Source: RI-92 sp040235555 (GTDB lineage Bacteria > Pseudomonadota > Gammaproteobacteria > UBA6429 > Thiohalophilaceae). From it: 9,016 bases of DNA. Where the stretch lies: the NCBI GenBank assembly GCA_040235555.1, contig JBECKZ010000232.1, positions 1-9,016 of the forward strand. The letters run 5' to 3'. Under the pieces are notes generated by a model. That model saw nothing but the letters and a program-made list of their open reading frames with translations, had not been told where the DNA came from and did not search any database. Shown here in pieces: positions 7,068-9,016 of this stretch. A program made the position numbers and the translations under genes. Position 1 is the stretch's first letter. Each line of letters opens with the position of its first letter.

Positions 7068-7577
7068 TTAGCCGCCATCCATCTCCAGGTCGGTTTTTAC
7101 TGCATCCAGGCCAGCGGTAGCACACTTTTCATCGGTGACGCCGGAAGGTGCACCGCTGACACCAATACCGCCAAGGATCGTGCCACCAATATTGATTGGG
7201 ATCCCACCGGCACTCACCATCAGGCCCTCCAGTTTGGGTACTTGATACGCACCTTTAAAGCGACCCTCCAGTTGCGACGTAGCTGAATTAAATGCCATGG
7301 CGGTATGCGCCTTTTGTTTGCTGATAGGGACGGTAATGTCCATGGCCAGGGTGTCACGCAGTACAGCCTGAACGTGCCCGCCGCGGTCGATCACCGTCAC
7401 CGCGATCTGCACACCTTCCTTGCGACACTGAACGATTGCGGCATGGGCAATCTTGAGTGCCGTATCCAGCGACAGTCGTTTGATATTCACCGTCAGTGGT
7501 TCAGCTGCATACACAGTTGAACCTAAAGTGGTAGTAAGCAGTAATGTGGCAGCAAGCATGGGCCTGGTAAAAGACAT
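7068..7577 (-). CDS. GlcG/HbpS-type heme-binding-like periplasmic protein
   Basis: A 169-residue protein with a Sec signal peptide (basic start, hydrophobic core about 7-20, likely cleavage after TVYA at residue 24). The mature part is a single GlcG/HbpS domain (PF03928-type alpha/beta fold). The visible family features are a helix LDTALKIAHAAI (37-48), IAVTVIDRGGHVQAVLRD (58-75), the SKQKAHTAMAF block (86-96), GLMVSAGGIPI (118-128) and the glycine-rich GGTILGGIGVSGAPS (131-145), followed by the terminal helix. Members include HbpS, an extracellular heme-binding sensor accessory protein in Streptomyces, and GlcG of glycolate operons; heme or small-ligand binding here is inferred from the family only. 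There is no glc gene nearby. Start ATG 7577 has AGAGGAA (7591-7585) seven bases upstream. Residue C51 is in the mature domain and C152 near the C-terminus; whether they pair is unknown. Confidence 0.9.
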   Translation of the reverse strand: MSFTRPMLAATLLLTTTLGSTVYAAEPLTVNIKRLSLDTALKIAHAAIVQCRKEGVQIAVTVIDRGGHVQAVLRDTLAMDITVPISKQKAHTAMAFNSATSQLEGRFKGAYQVPKLEGLMVSAGGIPINIGGTILGGIGVSGAPSGVTDEKCATAGLDAVKTDLEMDGG

Positions 7578-7621
7578 GACACGTTCCTCTATGGTTTGGT
7601 GTTACTCGACAGATACCTGCA

Positions 7622-7646
7622 ATTATTTTTAAACTGGAAAAATAAT
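7622..7646. repeat. AT-rich perfect inverted repeat in the GlcG/HbpS leader
   Basis: ATTATTTTT (7622-7630) and AAAAATAAT (7638-7646) are perfect 9-base inverted copies around the 7-base loop AAACTGG. It lies between the candidate FNR-type promoter and the Shine-Dalgarno site of the GlcG/HbpS gene. It overlaps a second possible promoter, TTGCCG (7671-7666) with an 18-bp spacer and TATTAT (7647-7642), so it could act as an operator or as a weak leader hairpin. Confidence 0.5.
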
Positions 7647-7673
7647 AAGCCCACGACACGATCCGCGGCAAGC

Positions 7674-7714
7674 ATCATGCCCTGACTGAATGACCCGTGA
7701 TTGATCCAGGACAA
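7674..7714 (-). promoter_or_regulatory. Degenerate FNR/Anr-like box and -10 upstream of GlcG/HbpS gene
   Basis: TTGAT-CCAG-GACAA (7701-7714) has one perfect FNR half-site and one half-site with a single mismatch to GTCAA. On the minus strand, 21 nt after it, is CATGAT (7679-7674), a four-of-six match to TATAAT. The implied start is near 7667 with the box centred at about -40.5, the same geometry as the box before the OmpA-domain gene. The leader would be about 90 nt. The weaker half-site and -10 make this less certain than the first, and a standard sigma-70 promoter at 7642-7671 is a competing reading. Confidence 0.38.
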
Positions 7715-7743
7715 TTTTGCACACGACAATATAGATGTTTCGG

Positions 7744-7779
7744 GTAATAAAATAAAAGAAACCCGGCACTGCCGGGCTT
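7744..7779 (-). terminator. Strong rho-independent terminator after the VWA gene
   Basis: On the minus strand AAGCCCGGC (7779-7771) pairs with GCCGGGTTT (7767-7759), including one G-U pair, around the 3-base loop AGT. The T-rich run CTTTTATTTTATTA follows directly. It begins 20 nt past the VWA stop codon. It should separate VWA transcription from the downstream GlcG/HbpS gene. Confidence 0.88.
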
Positions 7780-7799
7780 AGATTAGTAGATCAGTGAAT

Positions 7800-9014
7800 T
7801 TAATACGCAGGTGCTTCAGCCTCATACTGCAAACCTTTTTTTGCCGCCTGTTCGCGCACTGTGCTATATAAGCGATCATCCAGTGAACCTTTCGCACCAC
7901 CACTGGTCTTTAATTTCTTACGGATAAAACTTTCACGTTGTTTGGTCAGCTTGCTGATCTTGGTCTGTAACTCGTTGCGTTCCTTGGCCTTGGCGGCTAT
8001 CAATGCCTTTTGTTCCGCTGGCGCCAGTGCAGCAACTGGTGCGGGCAACTCCGCCTTGTCGATGTCTTTCAGATCAACGCGGCCACTACTAACTTCCTCT
8101 ACCAGATCCTGTTTACCCAGCAAATTGCGCTTACCACTCTTCGAAGCATTGAATGCCGCGCGACGTGCCTGTGATGCGGCGGATGCACTTTCGTGCAGTT
8201 TTTCCGTCGCGGCCTGTTTACGTGCAAACTCGGCCTTTTGCTGTTTTGTACCATAGGCCATGCGCGTTTCATCCAGCTTGCGCGACAGCTCTGCCAGTTT
8301 TTTATCGAAGGGCGTTGCCATGGCAACTGCGCTGCCTGCCTGATCAACCTGAAAGAATTCACCGCTGCCCAGTTGCGCAATCTGTTGCCAGTTGTGTCTG
8401 GTCTGGCTGGCACTACCACACTGGATTGCATTGACCACGATGCCATTGCGTTTCGCCAGGGCTAGTGTCTGCGGATACTTAACGTCATCCTGGTAATCCA
8501 TATGCGGCGGGGCATCACCGACCAGGAAGATCACCTTATAAGTATGATTGTCCTGACTCCAGGACATTTTGTTCACCGCATCAGCCAGTGCTTGATTGAC
8601 GCTCTCCGGGCCATCCCCGCCACCGGCGGCACGAAAGTCCATCAAGGTGGCATACATGCTATCCAGGTCCGATGACAGGTCGACCACACGTGTGACGTAG
8701 GCGTCACCCCGATCGCGATACGCAACCAGTCCCATTCGAATCTCCGGTGCCGACTTGGCCTGGGCCATGCTAGAGGCAATCGACCAGATCTTTTCCTTAG
8801 CTGCCTGTATCAGGCCACCCATACTCCCGGTTGTATCCAGTGCGAACACCACGTCAATCTTTGCCGCCTGATTATGATTAGCCTGGTCTGTCGGCACCGC
8901 AATCGGGGGAGTCAGCTGCACCGCTGGCACAGGCTTACTTATATATAAGGGGTATGCCACGACACTGGCCGCGGTAAAGGCAAACAGGGCTGTCGCAATT
9001 AATTTGGTTTTCAT
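7800..9014 (-). CDS. Exported VWA-domain protein with charged helical C-terminus
   Basis: A 404-residue protein with a Sec signal peptide (MKTKL, hydrophobic about 6-19, likely cleavage after SVVA at residue 20) and a Pro-rich linker about 27-45. A von Willebrand factor A domain spans about 52-235. Its metal-binding MIDAS elements are D60-T-T62-G-S64 in FALDTTGSMGG, GGGDGPESV (131-139) and FLVGDAPPH (163-171, with D167). The DxTxS form and the DGPE and GDAPP blocks resemble the VWA type found in alpha-kinase-linked and other bacterial VWA proteins. Residues about 236-295 and 330-368 are Lys, Ala, Glu and Gln rich and predicted helical or coiled-coil, with no second recognised domain. It probably binds a partner protein through Mg2+ in the periplasm; the partner is unknown. 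ATG 9014 lies two bases from the window edge, so its ribosome site and promoter are unseen, but the signal peptide supports this start. Confidence 0.9.
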   Translation of the reverse strand: MKTKLIATALFAFTAASVVAYPLYISKPVPAVQLTPPIAVPTDQANHNQAAKIDVVFALDTTGSMGGLIQAAKEKIWSIASSMAQAKSAPEIRMGLVAYRDRGDAYVTRVVDLSSDLDSMYATLMDFRAAGGGDGPESVNQALADAVNKMSWSQDNHTYKVIFLVGDAPPHMDYQDDVKYPQTLALAKRNGIVVNAIQCGSASQTRHNWQQIAQLGSGEFFQVDQAGSAVAMATPFDKKLAELSRKLDETRMAYGTKQQKAEFARKQAATEKLHESASAASQARRAAFNASKSGKRNLLGKQDLVEEVSSGRVDLKDIDKAELPAPVAALAPAEQKALIAAKAKERNELQTKISKLTKQRESFIRKKLKTSGGAKGSLDDRLYSTVREQAAKKGLQYEAEAPAY

Positions 9015-9016
9015 GG

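Noticed and set aside
8099..8446. 115-codon minus-strand frame inside the VWA gene, and plus-strand frames nearby
   Set aside because: These are alternative frames of the VWA coding sequence with shadow-like composition and no domain.

Overview
The window looks like ordinary chromosome from a Gammaproteobacterium. The evidence is the type of glycogen phosphorylase, an AcrB-like RND permease, Gram-negative lipoprotein signals, good Shine-Dalgarno sites and an FNR/Anr-type box. Genus cannot be assigned from sequence reading alone. There is no mobile element, CRISPR array, tRNA or rRNA gene, and no stretch of more than 300 bases without a gene.

Layout. On the plus strand, bases 1-2307 hold the 3' part of an alpha-glucan (glycogen) phosphorylase gene whose first roughly 50 codons lie outside the window. 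A 132-bp gap with a promoter-like AT-rich box and a short GC palindrome leads to a complete 1030-codon RND efflux permease (2440-5532), which has no adaptor or outer-membrane partner gene next to it. This gene meets a minus-strand gene tail to tail, and the two stop codons overlap by 4 bp.

From there to the right edge all genes are on the minus strand and all encode exported proteins. In transcription order from the right they are: a VWA-domain protein with a signal peptide (7800-9014), a GlcG/HbpS-type small periplasmic protein (7068-7577), a SYLF/Ysc84-domain lipoprotein (6388-6939), and a lipoprotein with a coiled coil and a C-terminal OmpA/MotB peptidoglycan-binding domain (5529-6242). 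Gaps of 128-222 bp, a strong intrinsic terminator after the VWA gene and individual promoter-like signals suggest mostly separate transcription units rather than one operon.

Functionally the left end is carbon-storage metabolism (phosphorolysis of glycogen to glucose-1-phosphate) and the rest is cell envelope: inner-membrane export, peptidoglycan anchoring, lipid-associated and periplasmic proteins. The most interesting non-coding signal is a near-perfect FNR/Anr box placed exactly where a class II activator should sit before a perfect TATAAT, upstream of the OmpA-type gene. A weaker copy with the same 21-nt box-to-minus-10 spacing lies upstream of the GlcG/HbpS gene. This suggests that at least part of the envelope cluster responds to oxygen limitation. 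No clearly new multi-gene system was recognised.
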